This document shows, one piece after another, positions 47,531 through 60,084 of a stretch of 64,000 nucleotides of DNA (its first letter is position 1; each line of letters starts with the position of its first letter). The stretch is from the NCBI RefSeq assembly GCF_003852405.1, contig NZ_QAJM01000024.1, forward strand, positions 1 to 64,000, read 5' to 3'. The notes under the pieces were generated by a model. It saw only the letters and a list, made by a program, of their open reading frames with translations. It was not told where the DNA came from and made no database searches. The translations under genes were made by a program, and so were the position numbers. This DNA comes from Pseudomonas sp. KBW05 (GTDB lineage: Bacteria; Pseudomonadota; Gammaproteobacteria; Pseudomonadales; Pseudomonadaceae).

Positions 47531-49450
47531 ATGACCCTGCTCAAATTCAGCGATGTGTCCCTTGCTTTCGGCGCTATGCCGTTGTTGGACAAGGTGTCCT
47601 GGCAGATCGCCCGTGGTGAGCGGGTGTGCATCATCGGCCGCAACGGCACCGGCAAGTCCAGCATGATGAAGCTGGTCAAAGGCGACCAGAAGCCCGATGA
47701 CGGCTCTGTCTGGCGTGCCCCGGGCCTCAAGATCGGCGAATTGCCGCAAGAATTGCCGGTGGCCGACGGACGGACAGTGTTCGACGTGGTTGCCGAAGGC
47801 CTCGACGGCGTCGGTGAGTTGCTGGCTCAGTACCATCACCTCGCACAGAACTGCGTCACCGAAGACGACCTGAACAAGCTGATGCATGTCCAGCAAGACC
47901 TCGAAGCCCGTGACGGCTGGCGCTTGCAGCAATTGGTCGACAGCACCCTGAGCCGCCTGCAACTGCCGGCCGACAAGACCCTCGCCGAGTTGTCCGGTGG
48001 CTGGCGTCGCCGCGTGCTGCTGGCCCAGGCCCTGGTGTCCGAGCCGGACCTGCTGCTGCTCGACGAACCGACCAACCACCTGGATATCGGCGCGATCGCC
48101 TGGCTGGAAGAAGCCCTCAAGGAATTCCAGGGCGCCGTGCTGTTCATCACGCACGACCGGTCCTTCCTGCAAAACCTCGCCACGCGCATCCTCGAACTGG
48201 ACCGTGGCGGCCTGATCGACTGGAACGGCGACTACGCCAGCTTCCTGGTGCACAAGGAAGCCACGCTGGCGGCGGAAGAAACCGCCAACGCCTTGTTTGA
48301 CAAAAAGCTGGCCCAGGAAGAAGTCTGGATCCGCCAGGGCATCAAGGCCCGTCGCACCCGTAACGAAGGCCGTGTACGTGCCCTGAAAGCCCTGCGTGTT
48401 GAGCGCAGCGAGCGTCGTGAGCGTACCGGCAAGGCCAATATCCAACTGGATACCGCCGACAAGTCGGGCAAGCAGGTGATGGTGCTGGAGAACGTCAGTT
48501 TCCATCACCCGAACGGCCCGTTCCTGATCAAGGACTTCTCGATGGTCCTGCAGCGCGGCGACCGTATCGGCCTGCTTGGCGCCAACGGTACCGGCAAGAC
48601 CACCTTGCTCAAGCTGATGCTTAACGGCCTGCAACCGACCAGCGGCACCGTGGAAGAGGGCACGCGCATCGACGTGGCCTACTTCGACCAGTTGCGCCAC
48701 CAGTTGGACCTGGAAAAAACCGTGATCGACAACGTCGCCGAAGGCCGCGACTTTATCGACATCGACGGCCAGAGCCGCCACGTCCTCAGCTACCTGGGCG
48801 ACTTCCTGTTCAGCCCGCAACGTGCGCGTACGCCGGTGAAAGCCTTGTCCGGTGGTGAGCGTGCGCGCCTGCTGCTGGCCAAGCTGTTCAGCAAACCAGC
48901 CAACCTGCTGGTGCTCGACGAACCAACCAACGACCTCGACGTGGAAACCCTCGAACTGCTGGAAGAGGTCCTGCTGACCTTCAACGGCACCGTGCTGATG
49001 GTCAGTCACGACCGGGCATTCCTCGACAACGTGGTCACCAGCACCCTGGTCTTTGAAGGTGAAGGCAAGGTGCGTGAATATGTCGGTGGTTACCAGGACT
49101 GGTTGCGCCAGGGCGGCTCGCCGCGCCTGCTGGGCGTGACCGAGAGCAAGTCCGGCAAGGCCGACTTGAACTCGGCGGTGGTCACTCCGGTGGCTGCTGC
49201 TGAGCCGGCTGTCGAAGCTGCACCGGCTGCCAAGAAGAAGCTGAGCTACAAGCTGCAACGTGAGCTGGAAGCCTTGCCGGGTGATATCGAGGCCAAGGAA
49301 CAGCAGATCGCGGCGGTTGAAGCGGACATGGCTGACGCGGGTTTCTACCTGCGTCCGGCGGCTGAGACGGCCAAGGTCATTGCTTCCCTGGAGACGTTGA
49401 ACCAGGAGTTGGAAGTGCTGGTTGAACGTTGGGCTGAGTTGGATGCCTGA
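47531..49450 (+). CDS. uup: ABC-F family ATPase Uup
   Basis: This 639-residue protein has two ABC domains and no membrane part. The first has Walker A GRNGTGKSS (near residues 36-44), LSGGWRRR and LLLLDEPTNHLD. The second has GANGTGKTT (near 352-360), LSGGERAR and LLVLDEPTNDLD. A C-terminal coiled-coil segment (KLQRELEALPGDIEAKEQQI) follows and is thought to bind nucleic acid. ABC-F proteins act on ribosomes or DNA repair intermediates; Uup reduces precise transposon excision in E. coli. GGAGA precedes ATG 47531. Confidence 0.93.
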   Translation: MTLLKFSDVSLAFGAMPLLDKVSWQIARGERVCIIGRNGTGKSSMMKLVKGDQKPDDGSVWRAPGLKIGELPQELPVADGRTVFDVVAEGLDGVGELLAQYHHLAQNCVTEDDLNKLMHVQQDLEARDGWRLQQLVDSTLSRLQLPADKTLAELSGGWRRRVLLAQALVSEPDLLLLDEPTNHLDIGAIAWLEEALKEFQGAVLFITHDRSFLQNLATRILELDRGGLIDWNGDYASFLVHKEATLAAEETANALFDKKLAQEEVWIRQGIKARRTRNEGRVRALKALRVERSERRERTGKANIQLDTADKSGKQVMVLENVSFHHPNGPFLIKDFSMVLQRGDRIGLLGANGTGKTTLLKLMLNGLQPTSGTVEEGTRIDVAYFDQLRHQLDLEKTVIDNVAEGRDFIDIDGQSRHVLSYLGDFLFSPQRARTPVKALSGGERARLLLAKLFSKPANLLVLDEPTNDLDVETLELLEEVLLTFNGTVLMVSHDRAFLDNVVTSTLVFEGEGKVREYVGGYQDWLRQGGSPRLLGVTESKSGKADLNSAVVTPVAAAEPAVEAAPAAKKKLSYKLQRELEALPGDIEAKEQQIAAVEADMADAGFYLRPAAETAKVIASLETLNQELEVLVERWAELDA

Positions 49451-49467
49451 GTGATCTTGCTGCACTA

Positions 49468-49506
49468 AAAAAGCCCGGCGTTCATTCCTATGAGCGCCGG
49501 GCTTTT
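49468..49506. terminator. bidirectional intrinsic terminator after uup
   Basis: Stem AAAAAGCCCGGCG / CGCCGGGCTTTTT around a 13-base loop. It has T-runs on both strands, and so serves uup and the convergent universal stress gene. Confidence 0.9.
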
Positions 49507-49528
49507 TATATGAAATGCGATCTAAAAA

Positions 49529-49556
49529 TGTGGGAGCTGGCAAGCCAGCTCCCACA
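49529..49556. repeat. minimal solo REP hairpin
   Basis: TGTGGGAGCTGGC, two bases, then the perfect inverse GCCAGCTCCCACA. This 28-bp palindrome is the REP outer core alone, with no second element. It sits between the uup terminator and the universal stress gene. Confidence 0.75.
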
Positions 49557-49574
49557 GGTTGATCTCGGTAGGGC

Positions 49575-50015
49575 TTAAGGGGCTTTGACCAGCTTGACGG
49601 CCAGCACGTCGCACGGCGCACCGTGCAGCACGTCATTGGCGGTAGAGCCCAGCAACAACGCCAAACCATGACGGCCATGGCTGCCGACCACGATCAGGTC
49701 GCAGGCCTTTTCCTTGGCCAGGTGGTGGATTTCCTGGCGCGGTTGGCCGTAGGTCAGGTGGCAGTCTTCCTTTTTCAAGTGCGGGTATTTGAGAATCAGA
49801 CGGTCAAGACGCTCTTTGGCCTGATCAAACTGTTGTTGCTGCAACTGGGAAAGGTCCATCGGCACATCGCCGCCAAAGGCCATGGCCATGGGCTCAACGA
49901 TATGCACCAGCGAGAGAATGGCGCCATTGGCCAATGCAGATTCCTGTGCGCGCTTGATCACTGGATCGCACTCTTCGGTCAGATCGACAGCGACCAGAAT
50001 ATGTTGGTAGGGCAT
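49575..50015 (-). CDS. universal stress protein (UspA family)
   Basis: This 146-residue protein starts with MPYQHILVAVDLTEECDPV, the strand carrying Asp near the nucleotide. It ends with the ATP-binding signature VVGSHGRHGLALLLGSTAND followed by VLHGAPCDVLAVKL, matching G-2x-G-9x-G(S/T). ATP-binding UspA-type proteins act in the cytosol during stress or growth arrest. The start at 50015 has GAGGAACG upstream. It is monocistronic. Confidence 0.92.
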   Translation of the reverse strand: MPYQHILVAVDLTEECDPVIKRAQESALANGAILSLVHIVEPMAMAFGGDVPMDLSQLQQQQFDQAKERLDRLILKYPHLKKEDCHLTYGQPRQEIHHLAKEKACDLIVVGSHGRHGLALLLGSTANDVLHGAPCDVLAVKLVKAP

Positions 50016-50120
50016 GAGGCGTTCCTCCAAGGGACTGCAATAAATTCAGTATGGCTGCTTTCAAGCGGATGGGGTTGCGTCAGATCAAATCCGCTCATCT
50101 AGAAATTCGGGAGTACACAT

Positions 50121-50558
50121 ATGACGGTCTGGATAGTGGTGTCAATCCTTGTGGTGGTGTTGAGCCCTCTGGCATGGCTGCGTCCGTCGCGCCATCAGAG
50201 CGGGCGCATGGCCCTGCGCATGGAGGCGCGCCGCATCGGCCTGGCCATGCAGTTGTCGCCCCAGGAGTGGCCGCACTGGCTCAAGCAGGAACCGCCGAGC
50301 CCCTGTGCGCAGTACTGTCGGCCACGGCGGGGCAGCACGCCGGCGCTGTGGAGCTACTGGCAGTTGGAGCCGGGGGTGTGGGTCAACCAATGGCGTGAAG
50401 TCTGCATCGATGAGAAGTTGTTGCCGTATTTTTCGACGCTGCCGGACAACGTCTACAAGATCGAGGCCGACAAGCAGATGATCGCCTTGTATTGGGGCGA
50501 GAAGGGCGAGGCGACTGTGTTGCAGGACATCGACAAGCTGCTCAAGGCCCTGGCCTGA
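50121..50558 (+). CDS. uncharacterised membrane-anchored protein
   Basis: This 145-residue protein has a single N-terminal hydrophobic anchor (VWIVVSILVVVLSPLAWL, residues 3-20), followed by RPSRHQSGRMALRMEARRIGL and a Trp/Pro-rich middle (PQEWPHWLKQEPPSP). The C-terminal domain (about 95-145, YKIEADKQMIALYWGEKGE) is soluble and presumably faces the cytoplasm. It is conserved at this place beside fadBA in Pseudomonas as far as I know, but no function is recognised. Confidence 0.75.
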   Translation: MTVWIVVSILVVVLSPLAWLRPSRHQSGRMALRMEARRIGLAMQLSPQEWPHWLKQEPPSPCAQYCRPRRGSTPALWSYWQLEPGVWVNQWREVCIDEKLLPYFSTLPDNVYKIEADKQMIALYWGEKGEATVLQDIDKLLKALA

Positions 50559-51051
50559 TAAACAACAGGCAATAAAAAGCCCGACATCATCATCGGGCTG
50601 GAGTTGGCCAGGCAGGCCGGTAATTTCGTGTTGCACGCGTCGGATATTCATCCAGACGCTTTACGGTTGCGGCTAGCCTAGCCGCATATCCCGTTCTGTA
50701 CAGCCCTTTTCCACAACTTTTCTCTTATTGATTTCGTGAATATTTGAATATTTGAATATTGACGAGGCGCGTGCCTGTGGTTCGGGTTCTGAAGTGACTG
50801 GAAAGTCGCGTTTTTCCTAGCCTTTCGAGCGATTGACAATTGCCCGGAATTGGATGAAGGTGGCGTACCCAAATCAAACGGGCGTATGAATTGAGCGTTT
50901 GTCTGTCAGACCGCTCATACAGAACCCCGACTATCGCATTGGCGGGTGTGCCTGGCGGATTGGCCTGAACGTTGACGAAAACCTCAATGTCCAACCAATA
51001 GGCCAGCGTCCAATGTGTACTGTTCAGCGTCCATATCGTGGAGATCAGTTG
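50559..51051 (+). other. 493-bp gene-free leader upstream of fadBA
   Basis: No convincing gene is seen here. It holds a short hairpin AGCCCGA / TCGGGCT (50578-50599) with A-run only on its left side. It also holds a perfect 19-bp palindrome TGCGGCTAG-C-CTAGCCGCA (50668-50686), tandem GAATATTT units (about 50738-50760) in an AT-rich stretch, and inverted half-sites CAAACG (50875) and CGTTTG (50896). Promoter and operators of fadBA are expected here. Confidence 0.6.
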
Positions 51052-54404
<3,353 letters not shown>

Positions 54405-54422
54405 GCGTTGAGTTGACGGAAG

Positions 54423-54451
54423 CCGGGGCCCAGTGCCCCGGTTTTTGTTTT
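54423..54451 (+). terminator. intrinsic terminator of fadBA
   Basis: A 7-bp stem CCGGGGC / GCCCCGG with a 5-base loop is followed by TTTTTGTTTTT. It lies 18 bp after the fadA stop. Confidence 0.92.
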
Positions 54452-54501
54452 TGGGTGGTTTTGTATTTTTTTTTTAACAAATTTTGTAAGAGGGCCAGAG
54501 C

Positions 54502-54738
54502 ATGCAAGTCGAACCAGGGCTCTACCAGCATTATAAAGGTCCGCAGTACCGTGTTTTCAGTGTGGCGCGGCACTCCGAAACCGAAGAAGAAGTGGTGTTC
54601 TACCAAGCACTGTATGGCGAATACGGCTTTTGGGTGCGCCCTCTGAGCATGTTCCTGGAGACCGTCGAAGTTGACGGCGAGCAGGTCCCGCGCTTTGCTT
54701 TGGTGCAGGCCGAAGCCAGTCTTTTTTCAGGGCAATAA
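54502..54738 (+). CDS. DUF1653 family protein
   Basis: This 78-residue soluble protein has PGLYQHYKGPQYRVF (residues 5-19), then ARHSETEEEVVFYQALYGEYG (near 22-42) and WVRPLSMFLETVEVDG. These are the conserved tracts of the small DUF1653 family. It is encoded between the fadBA terminator and topA. No enzymatic motif is visible and the role is unknown. Confidence 0.88.
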   Translation: MQVEPGLYQHYKGPQYRVFSVARHSETEEEVVFYQALYGEYGFWVRPLSMFLETVEVDGEQVPRFALVQAEASLFSGQ

Positions 54739-54763
54739 CGGCGGGTCGCGCAGAATGCTGCGC

Positions 54764-54792
54764 TTGACCTCACCTTGTTGCCACTATATATA
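54764..54792 (+). promoter_or_regulatory. candidate sigma-70 promoter of topA
   Basis: TTGACC (54764-54769), a 17-base spacer, then TATATA (54787-54792) lies 60 bp before the topA ATG. The spacing and hexamers are close to the sigma-70 consensus. Confidence 0.5.
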
Positions 54793-54852
54793 GCGTTGCC
54801 GCGACAGGCGCCAACTGCCTCTCACTTCTCGAATTCAGGAATTTTCCGATCC

Positions 54853-57474
54853 ATGGGCAAATCGCTGGTCATTGTGGAATCCCCGGCTAAGGCCAAGACC
54901 ATCAACAAGTACTTGGGTAACGAGTACGTGGTGAAGTCGAGTATCGGCCATATCCGAGACCTGCCCACCAGCGGTTCGGCTAGCGCCAGCAAGGAGCCTG
55001 CCGCGAAGCGCGGCAAGGCTGCTGCGGGCGAAGGTCCGGTGCTCACGCCTAAAGAGAAAGCGCGCAAGCAGCTGGTTTCGCGCATGGGTGTGGACCCGGA
55101 CCATGGCTGGAAGGCCAAGTACGAAATCCTTCCGGGCAAGGAAAAGGTCATCGAAGAGCTGCGCCGGCTCGCCAAAGATGCCGACACCATCTATCTCGCA
55201 ACGGACTTGGACCGCGAAGGGGAAGCCATTGCCTGGCACCTGCGGGAAGCCATCGGCGGTGATGACAGCCGCTACAAGCGTGTGGTGTTCAACGAAATCA
55301 CCAAGAAAGCCATCCAGGAAGCCTTCTCCAAGCCGGGCGAGCTGGACATCGACCGCGTCAACGCCCAGCAGGCCCGGCGTTTCCTCGACCGCGTCGTGGG
55401 CTACATGGTCTCGCCGCTGCTGTGGGCGAAGATCGCCCGTGGCCTGTCCGCTGGCCGTGTGCAATCGGTTGCGGTGAAGCTGGTGGTGGAGCGTGAGCGC
55501 GAGATTCGTGCGTTCATCCCTGAAGAATATTGGGAAGTCCACGCCGACCTCGGCACCGCCAAGGGCGCCAATGTGCGCTTCGAAGTGGCCCGTGAGAACG
55601 GTGAGGCCTTCAAGCCGCTGAACGAAGCCCAGGCCATGGCCGCGCTGGAGAAGCTCAAGTCTTCCAGCTACAACATCGTCAAGCGTGAAGACAAACCGAC
55701 CAGCAGCAAGCCGTCGGCGCCGTTCATCACCTCCACCCTGCAACAGGCCGCGAGCAACCGCCTGGGCTTCGGTGTGAAGAAAACCATGATGATGGCCCAG
55801 CGCTTGTACGAAGCCGGCTACATCACTTATATGCGTACTGACTCCACCAACCTGTCGCAAGACGCGGTGGCGATGGCACGTACTTATATTGAAGGCGAGT
55901 TCGGCAAGAAGTACCTGCCGGAGAACCCGAACGTCTACAGTAGCAAGGAAGGCGCACAAGAGGCTCACGAAGCGATTCGTCCTTCTGACGCCAACACCGC
56001 GCCGGCCAAGCTGACCGGCATGGAGCGCGACGCTGAGCGCCTCTACGAGCTGATCTGGCGCCAATTCCTGGCCTGCCAGATGCTGCCAGCGCAATACCTG
56101 TCCACCACGGTGACCGTGGCGGCTTCCGACTTCGAGCTGCGTGCCAAGGGCCGTATCCTCAAGTTCGACGGCTACACCCGCGTGATGCCGCAAATCGCCA
56201 AGCCAGGCGACGACGACGTGCTGCCGGACATGGCCCAGGGCGACACGCTGAAACTGATCAAGCTGGATCCGTCCCAGCACTTCACCAAGCCGCCGGCCCG
56301 TTACTCGGAAGCCAGCCTGGTGAAAGAGATGGAAAAACGCGGTATCGGTCGTCCTTCGACCTATGCGGCGATCATCTCGACCATTCAGGATCGTGGCTAC
56401 GTGGCGCTGCATAACCGTCGTTTCTACTCGGAAAAGATGGGCGACATCGTTACCGAGCGTCTGTCCGAGAGCTTCTCCAACCTGATGGACTACGGCTTCA
56501 CCGCCGGCATGGAAGAGAACCTCGATGACGTGGCCCAGGGCGAGCGTGATTGGAAAAGCGTGCTGGACGAGTTCTACGGCGACTTCAAGAAGAAGCTCGA
56601 AGTGGCCGAAAGCCCAGAACACGGTATGCGCGCCAACCAGCCGGTGATGACGGACATCCCGTGCCTGACGTGCGGCCGTCCGATGCAGATCCGTACCGCC
56701 TCCACTGGCGTGTTCCTCGGTTGCTCGGGCTACAGCCTGCCGCCGAAAGAGCGCTGCAAGGCCACGGTCAACCTGGTGCCGGGCGATGAAATCGCGGCTG
56801 ACGACGAGGGTGAGTCCGAGTCGCTGGTACTGCGTGGCAAGCATCGCTGCCCGATCTGCAGCACGGCGATGGACGCCTACCTGCTGGACGAGAAGCACAA
56901 GCTGCACATCTGCGGTAACAACCCGGATTGCAACGGCTACGAGATTGAAGAGGGCACCTACCGCATCAAGGGCTACGAAGGTCCGAGCCTGGAATGCGAC
57001 AAGTGCGGCAGTGAGATGCAGCTCAAGACCGGCCGCTTCGGCAAGTTCTTCGGTTGCACCAACGCGACCTGCAAGAACACCCGCAAGCTGCTGAAAAGCG
57101 GTGATGCGGCGCCGCCGAAAATGGACCCGGTGAAGATGCCGGAGCTCAAGTGCGAGAAGGTCAACGACACCTATATCCTGCGTGACGGTGCTTCGGGCCT
57201 GTTCCTGGCTGCGAGCCAGTTCCCGAAAAACCGCGAGACCCGTGCGCCGTTGGTCATGGAGATCGTGCCGCACAAGGATGAGATCGATCCTAAGTACCAC
57301 TTCCTGTGTGAAGCGCCGAAGAAGGACCCGGATGGTCGTCCAGCCGTGATCCGCTACAGCCGCAAGACCAAGGAGCAGTACGTGCAGACCGAAGTGGACG
57401 GCAAGCCTACTGGCTGGAAAGCGTTCTACGACGGTGGCAAGTGGAAGGTCGAGGACAAGCGCCAGGGCGCTTGA
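54853..57474 (+). CDS. topA: DNA topoisomerase I
   Basis: This 873-residue type IA topoisomerase relaxes negative supercoils. The Toprim domain opens [20 protein letters not shown] and contains [17 protein letters not shown] with its acidic residues. The active-site Tyr326 lies in [13 protein letters not shown]-terminal zinc ribbons are visible as [25 protein letters not shown] with CGNNPDC, and CDKCGSEMQ with CTNATC. The start at 54853 (MGKSLVIVE) is the family start; the promoter and AT-rich region lie just upstream. Confidence 0.96.
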   Translation: MGKSLVIVESPAKAKTINKYLGNEYVVKSSIGHIRDLPTSGSASASKEPAAKRGKAAAGEGPVLTPKEKARKQLVSRMGVDPDHGWKAKYEILPGKEKVIEELRRLAKDADTIYLATDLDREGEAIAWHLREAIGGDDSRYKRVVFNEITKKAIQEAFSKPGELDIDRVNAQQARRFLDRVVGYMVSPLLWAKIARGLSAGRVQSVAVKLVVEREREIRAFIPEEYWEVHADLGTAKGANVRFEVARENGEAFKPLNEAQAMAALEKLKSSSYNIVKREDKPTSSKPSAPFITSTLQQAASNRLGFGVKKTMMMAQRLYEAGYITYMRTDSTNLSQDAVAMARTYIEGEFGKKYLPENPNVYSSKEGAQEAHEAIRPSDANTAPAKLTGMERDAERLYELIWRQFLACQMLPAQYLSTTVTVAASDFELRAKGRILKFDGYTRVMPQIAKPGDDDVLPDMAQGDTLKLIKLDPSQHFTKPPARYSEASLVKEMEKRGIGRPSTYAAIISTIQDRGYVALHNRRFYSEKMGDIVTERLSESFSNLMDYGFTAGMEENLDDVAQGERDWKSVLDEFYGDFKKKLEVAESPEHGMRANQPVMTDIPCLTCGRPMQIRTASTGVFLGCSGYSLPPKERCKATVNLVPGDEIAADDEGESESLVLRGKHRCPICSTAMDAYLLDEKHKLHICGNNPDCNGYEIEEGTYRIKGYEGPSLECDKCGSEMQLKTGRFGKFFGCTNATCKNTRKLLKSGDAAPPKMDPVKMPELKCEKVNDTYILRDGASGLFLAASQFPKNRETRAPLVMEIVPHKDEIDPKYHFLCEAPKKDPDGRPAVIRYSRKTKEQYVQTEVDGKPTGWKAFYDGGKWKVEDKRQGA

Positions 57475-57510
57475 TCGGCTAGTCTGACCAGGTTGTAGGG
57501 ACGGGCTTGT

Positions 57511-57604
57511 TGTGGCGAGGGAGCTTGCTCCCGCTGGACTGCGCAGCAGGCCCAAGATTTTGGGGGCGCTGCGCACCCCAGCGGGAGCAAGCTCCCTCGC
57601 CACA
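57511..57604. repeat. REPIN of the GTGGCGAGGGAGCTTGCTCCCGC type
   Basis: Left arm 57511-57537 and right arm 57578-57604 are perfect 27-bp inverses around a 40-bp spacer. The core (TGTGGCGAGGGAGCTTGCTC) differs from the common REP in this window, so it belongs to a distinct subfamily. It lies just after topA. Confidence 0.87.
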
Positions 57605-57650
57605 TTACAAAGCCAGCATCACGCCTCTTTTCGTTGTGGAGACTGCCGTT

Positions 57651-58172
57651 ATGGCCAACGAACTCTATACCCGTACCAATCAGAAAATTTACTTCGCGGG
57701 TTTGTCCCTGGAAGCCCTTGGCCGTGCTGAGGAAGGGAAGGAGATGAATGCCATCGCGTTGGTCCAGGCGGGGCGTGAAGCGGCGTTGTTCCACCTCTAC
57801 GGTGCGTTGCTGGGGTTGTGCCATGAAATCGCCGGGTTCTATCGCTTGCCCCAGGCTGGTTCGCCGCGTGCAGAAATGATCATGAATCGTGAAGTGCTGG
57901 ACACAATGGCGATTCCTGAGCTTGCCGAGTTGGTAGAGATGGCCCAGAGCCCCGACAGTTGGGTTGCGCGCTTGCTTAAGGCCCATGCCGATATGTTTCA
58001 GCCGCCACGTGTTCCCCATGTGCCCAAGGGTGATGTGACCCAGCCATTGATCGTGGCAGTGGCGCTGGAAGAAGACGAGCCCAAGCCTCTGAGCCGGGAA
58101 GAGCTTGAAAACTGGCGTCAGGAGCTGAAGAAAATGGCGCTGCGTTTTCGTGAAGGCTTGAACGAGTGCTAA
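57651..58172 (+). CDS. DUF6586-like helical protein
   Basis: This 173-residue, mostly helical, soluble protein starts MANELYTRTNQKIYFAGLSL, then EALGRAEEGKEMNAIALVQA and REAALFHLYGALLGLCHEIAG (near residues 24-64). The C-terminal REELENWRQELKKMALRFRE is probably a coiled coil. It corresponds in position to the hypothetical gene between topA and lexA in P. aeruginosa. ATG 57651 was chosen because the longer frame lies in the REPIN. The function is unknown. Confidence 0.8.
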   Translation: MANELYTRTNQKIYFAGLSLEALGRAEEGKEMNAIALVQAGREAALFHLYGALLGLCHEIAGFYRLPQAGSPRAEMIMNREVLDTMAIPELAELVEMAQSPDSWVARLLKAHADMFQPPRVPHVPKGDVTQPLIVAVALEEDEPKPLSREELENWRQELKKMALRFREGLNEC

Positions 58173-58302
58173 TGCATCCCCACTTATCCTATAAGCAGCG
58201 CAAAGCACCATTCATCATGCTGTAAAGAAACCTCTTCAGATCCTCAGCGGGGCCGGGTGGATGACTGATATAATCCTGGCCTTTCGTGGAGAACTGACTT
58301 TT

Positions 58303-58536
58303 ATGCCAACGTCCTTTCTGGAAATTGTTGAACTGCCTGACGGCCGAATCGAGCTGCGCCGGGCTGAGGACGAGGGTTCTCTGGTGACTTTGGATTTTTC
58401 CGAGGATGCCAAGGCGTTCCTGCAAGGCCAGCACGTGGAAGTGGCAAAAGCCATGTTGAGCGTGGGTGTGCAGATGGCAGGTCGCCTGGCGGAAGGCGAG
58501 CCGGAGAAGGATGATGGGCCGCGGGTTCTGCACTGA
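58303..58536 (+). CDS. uncharacterised conserved small protein
   Basis: This 77-residue acidic protein starts MPTSFLEIVELPDGRIELRR, then LVTLDFSEDAKAFLQGQHVE and VAKAMLSVGVQMAGRLAEGE. The beta-rich N-terminus and the helix at residues 42-60 look folded and soluble. ATG 58303 was preferred to an upstream in-frame ATG at 58261 because the added residues lack family-like character. It lies on the plus strand between the DUF6586-like gene and sulA. No function is recognised. Confidence 0.75.
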   Translation: MPTSFLEIVELPDGRIELRRAEDEGSLVTLDFSEDAKAFLQGQHVEVAKAMLSVGVQMAGRLAEGEPEKDDGPRVLH

Positions 58537-58594
58537 GAGCTGTGGTTAAGGTGTTTGCTGTGATTTTACGGGCTTGCTGTGCTGAGCGGGCTTT

Positions 58595-58726
58595 TGTGGC
58601 GAGCGAGCTTGCTCGCGCTGGGCTGCGAAGCGGCCCTAAATAGATTGATGCGGTGTATCAGGCATTCCACGGTGTCTGGTTTTGGGGCTGCTCCGCAGCC
58701 CAGCGCGAGCAAGCTCGCTCGCCACA
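58595..58726. repeat. REPIN of the GTGGCGAGCGAGCTTGCTCGC type
   Basis: Left arm 58595-58627 and right arm 58694-58726 are perfect 33-bp inverses (TGTGGCGAGCGAGCTTGCTC core, extended through CTGGGCTGCG). The 66-bp spacer is longer than in most copies. It is the same subfamily as the element at 57511, about 1 kb away. Confidence 0.87.
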
Positions 58727-58753
58727 GCCACAGCCACAGGTCGGCCTGTGACT

Positions 58754-59230
58754 TTATCCCAATCGAATATTCAAGCTCTGAGCATCGCCCGTACGTGCAG
58801 CACTGATCAGCTGCTGCTTGGCGCTTGCGTTCAATGGATTCAACCAACTCACCACCGTATGGCTACGGCCCAGGCGCAACGCTTCGCAGGTCAACTGCTG
58901 GGCACTTTGCGCGCCGCGCGGTTGCAGCAGAAGGATGCGTTCACGGTTGAGGCCGGCGTCCCGCAGCCAGGCTTGGGTCAGGCTGGCGGGCGGGGCGATC
59001 AGCGTCAGCCAGCGGGCGTCGTCCTGTTCTTCGCTCAGCTCGCGCAGGATTGGCGCCAGCAGGCTCAGGCAGCTCCCGGCCGCACCGCGCAACGACAATT
59101 CACTGAACGCCTCAGGCTCGGCGCTCCAGGGCGCCTCGACCGTTTCCTTGAGGATAGGCGCAAGGGGTTGGGCCATAAAGGCCTCGAACAGCGACAGTTG
59201 TGTGTGTTGCGGGGTGTGCACGAGCTGCAT
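58754..59230 (-). CDS. sulA: SOS cell-division inhibitor SulA
   Basis: This 158-residue protein of the RecA-like SulA family has LTLIAPPASLTQAWLRDAGL (near residues 75-94), then NRERILLLQP and the helix SAQQLTCEALRLGRSHTVVSWL (near 108-129), matching SulA and its RecA-fold relatives. It blocks FtsZ assembly during DNA damage until degraded. It begins 10 bp after the lexA stop and has no SOS box of its own, so it is expressed from the lexA promoter. Confidence 0.9.
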   Translation of the reverse strand: MQLVHTPQHTQLSLFEAFMAQPLAPILKETVEAPWSAEPEAFSELSLRGAAGSCLSLLAPILRELSEEQDDARWLTLIAPPASLTQAWLRDAGLNRERILLLQPRGAQSAQQLTCEALRLGRSHTVVSWLNPLNASAKQQLISAARTGDAQSLNIRLG

Positions 59231-59240
59231 GATGCCTCCT

Positions 59241-59849
59241 TTAGCGGCGAATGACGCCGACGCTCAAGCCTTCGATCACCAGGTCCTGATCTTTCAGGTT
59301 CACTTCAATCGGGGCGAACTCAGGGTTCTCGGCCAGGAGCCAGACCTTGCTGCCTTCGCGCTTGAAGCGTTTGACGGTGACTTCATCGCCGATACGGGCG
59401 ACAACGATCTGGCCATTACGGGCTTCGCGGGTGGTGTGGACGGCCAGCAGGTCGCCATCGAAGATGCCCACGTCCTTCATGCTCATGCCATGGACGCGCA
59501 ACAGATAGTCGGCGCGAGGATGGAAGAAGGTCGGGTTGATGTTGCAGGATTCCTCGACGTGCTGCTGCGCCAGGATCGGCGCACCGGCGGCGACGCGACC
59601 GATGATCGGCAGTGTCGATTCGTCGGCCTTGGCTTCAAAGCCAGGGATACGAATGCCGCGTGAGGCACCTGGGGTCATCTCGATCGCGCCTTTGCGAGCG
59701 AGGGCCTTGAGGTGTTCTTCTGCGGCGTTGGGGGACTTGAATCCCAGTTCCAGCGCAATTTCCGCTCGTGTCGGCGGGTAGCCGTTGTCATCGAGGCAGC
59801 GCTTGATAAAAGCCAGAATCTCAGCTTGGCGTGGCGTCAGTTTTAGCAT
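59241..59849 (-). CDS. lexA: LexA repressor of the SOS response
   Basis: This 202-residue repressor and self-cleaving protease has an N-terminal winged helix ([20 protein letters not shown], then [20 protein letters not shown]). The cleavage bond is Ala88-Gly89 in RVAAGAPIL, and the catalytic dyad is Ser123 (GMSMKDVG) and Lys160 (VTVKRFKR). RecA-ssDNA triggers cleavage and releases SOS genes, including its own operon with sulA. Two SOS boxes lie upstream. Confidence 0.97.
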   Translation of the reverse strand: MLKLTPRQAEILAFIKRCLDDNGYPPTRAEIALELGFKSPNAAEEHLKALARKGAIEMTPGASRGIRIPGFEAKADESTLPIIGRVAAGAPILAQQHVEESCNINPTFFHPRADYLLRVHGMSMKDVGIFDGDLLAVHTTREARNGQIVVARIGDEVTVKRFKREGSKVWLLAENPEFAPIEVNLKDQDLVIEGLSVGVIRR

Positions 59850-59859
59850 GTTGATCGCT

Positions 59860-59875
59860 CTGTCTTTTTATACAG
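59860..59875. promoter_or_regulatory. LexA (SOS) box 1
   Basis: CTG-TCTTTTTATA-CAG fits the 16-bp CTG-N10-CAG SOS box. It lies 11 bp before the lexA ATG and is the proximal operator for autoregulation. Confidence 0.85.
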
Positions 59876-59878
59876 TGA

Positions 59879-59894
59879 CTGGGATTATATACAG
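59879..59894. promoter_or_regulatory. LexA (SOS) box 2
   Basis: CTG-GGATTATATA-CAG is a second SOS box, starting 3 bp after the first ends. Tandem boxes are usual for lexA genes and give tight autoregulation. Confidence 0.87.
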
Positions 59895-60070
59895 TGAACT
59901 GCGCTTGGCAATCATCCTTTTCTGCCACTCCGCTGGACGGTCATTCGTCACTCCTCCCACAAGCCGGAGATAGCGCTGCCTACAGAGCGGGAAGGATGTG
60001 ATTAAATAGCGATGAAATAGATGACTGCCCGGCCGGAAAACGGCCCCTCAGGGTTGACAAGACACAACCT

Positions 60071-60084
60071 GAAACGTATGTTTC
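60071..60084. promoter_or_regulatory. PsrA operator 1
   Basis: GAAAC-GTAT-GTTTC is a perfect palindrome of the PsrA type (G/C-AAAC-N2-4-GTTT-G/C), 29 bp before the psrA ATG. Confidence 0.75.

Noticed and set aside
47495-49678. 727-codon minus-strand open frame opposite uup
   Set aside because: It is a shadow frame of uup, Gln/His/Val-rich with no domain, and it also runs through the uup terminator.
50571-50602. Hairpin AGCCCGA / TCGGGCT as a terminator of the 50121 gene
   Set aside because: The T-run exists only for the minus strand, where no gene lies upstream. As a plus-strand terminator it lacks the required U tract, so it is noted in the leader description but not called.
50874-50902. 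PsrA operator upstream of fadB
   Set aside because: The half-sites CAAAC and GTTTG are present but 17 bases apart, not the 2-4 bases of known PsrA palindromes. Without data it is not called as a site.
54835-57603. 922-codon minus-strand open frame opposite topA
   Set aside because: It mirrors topA codon positions and has no family motif; topA is unambiguous on the plus strand.
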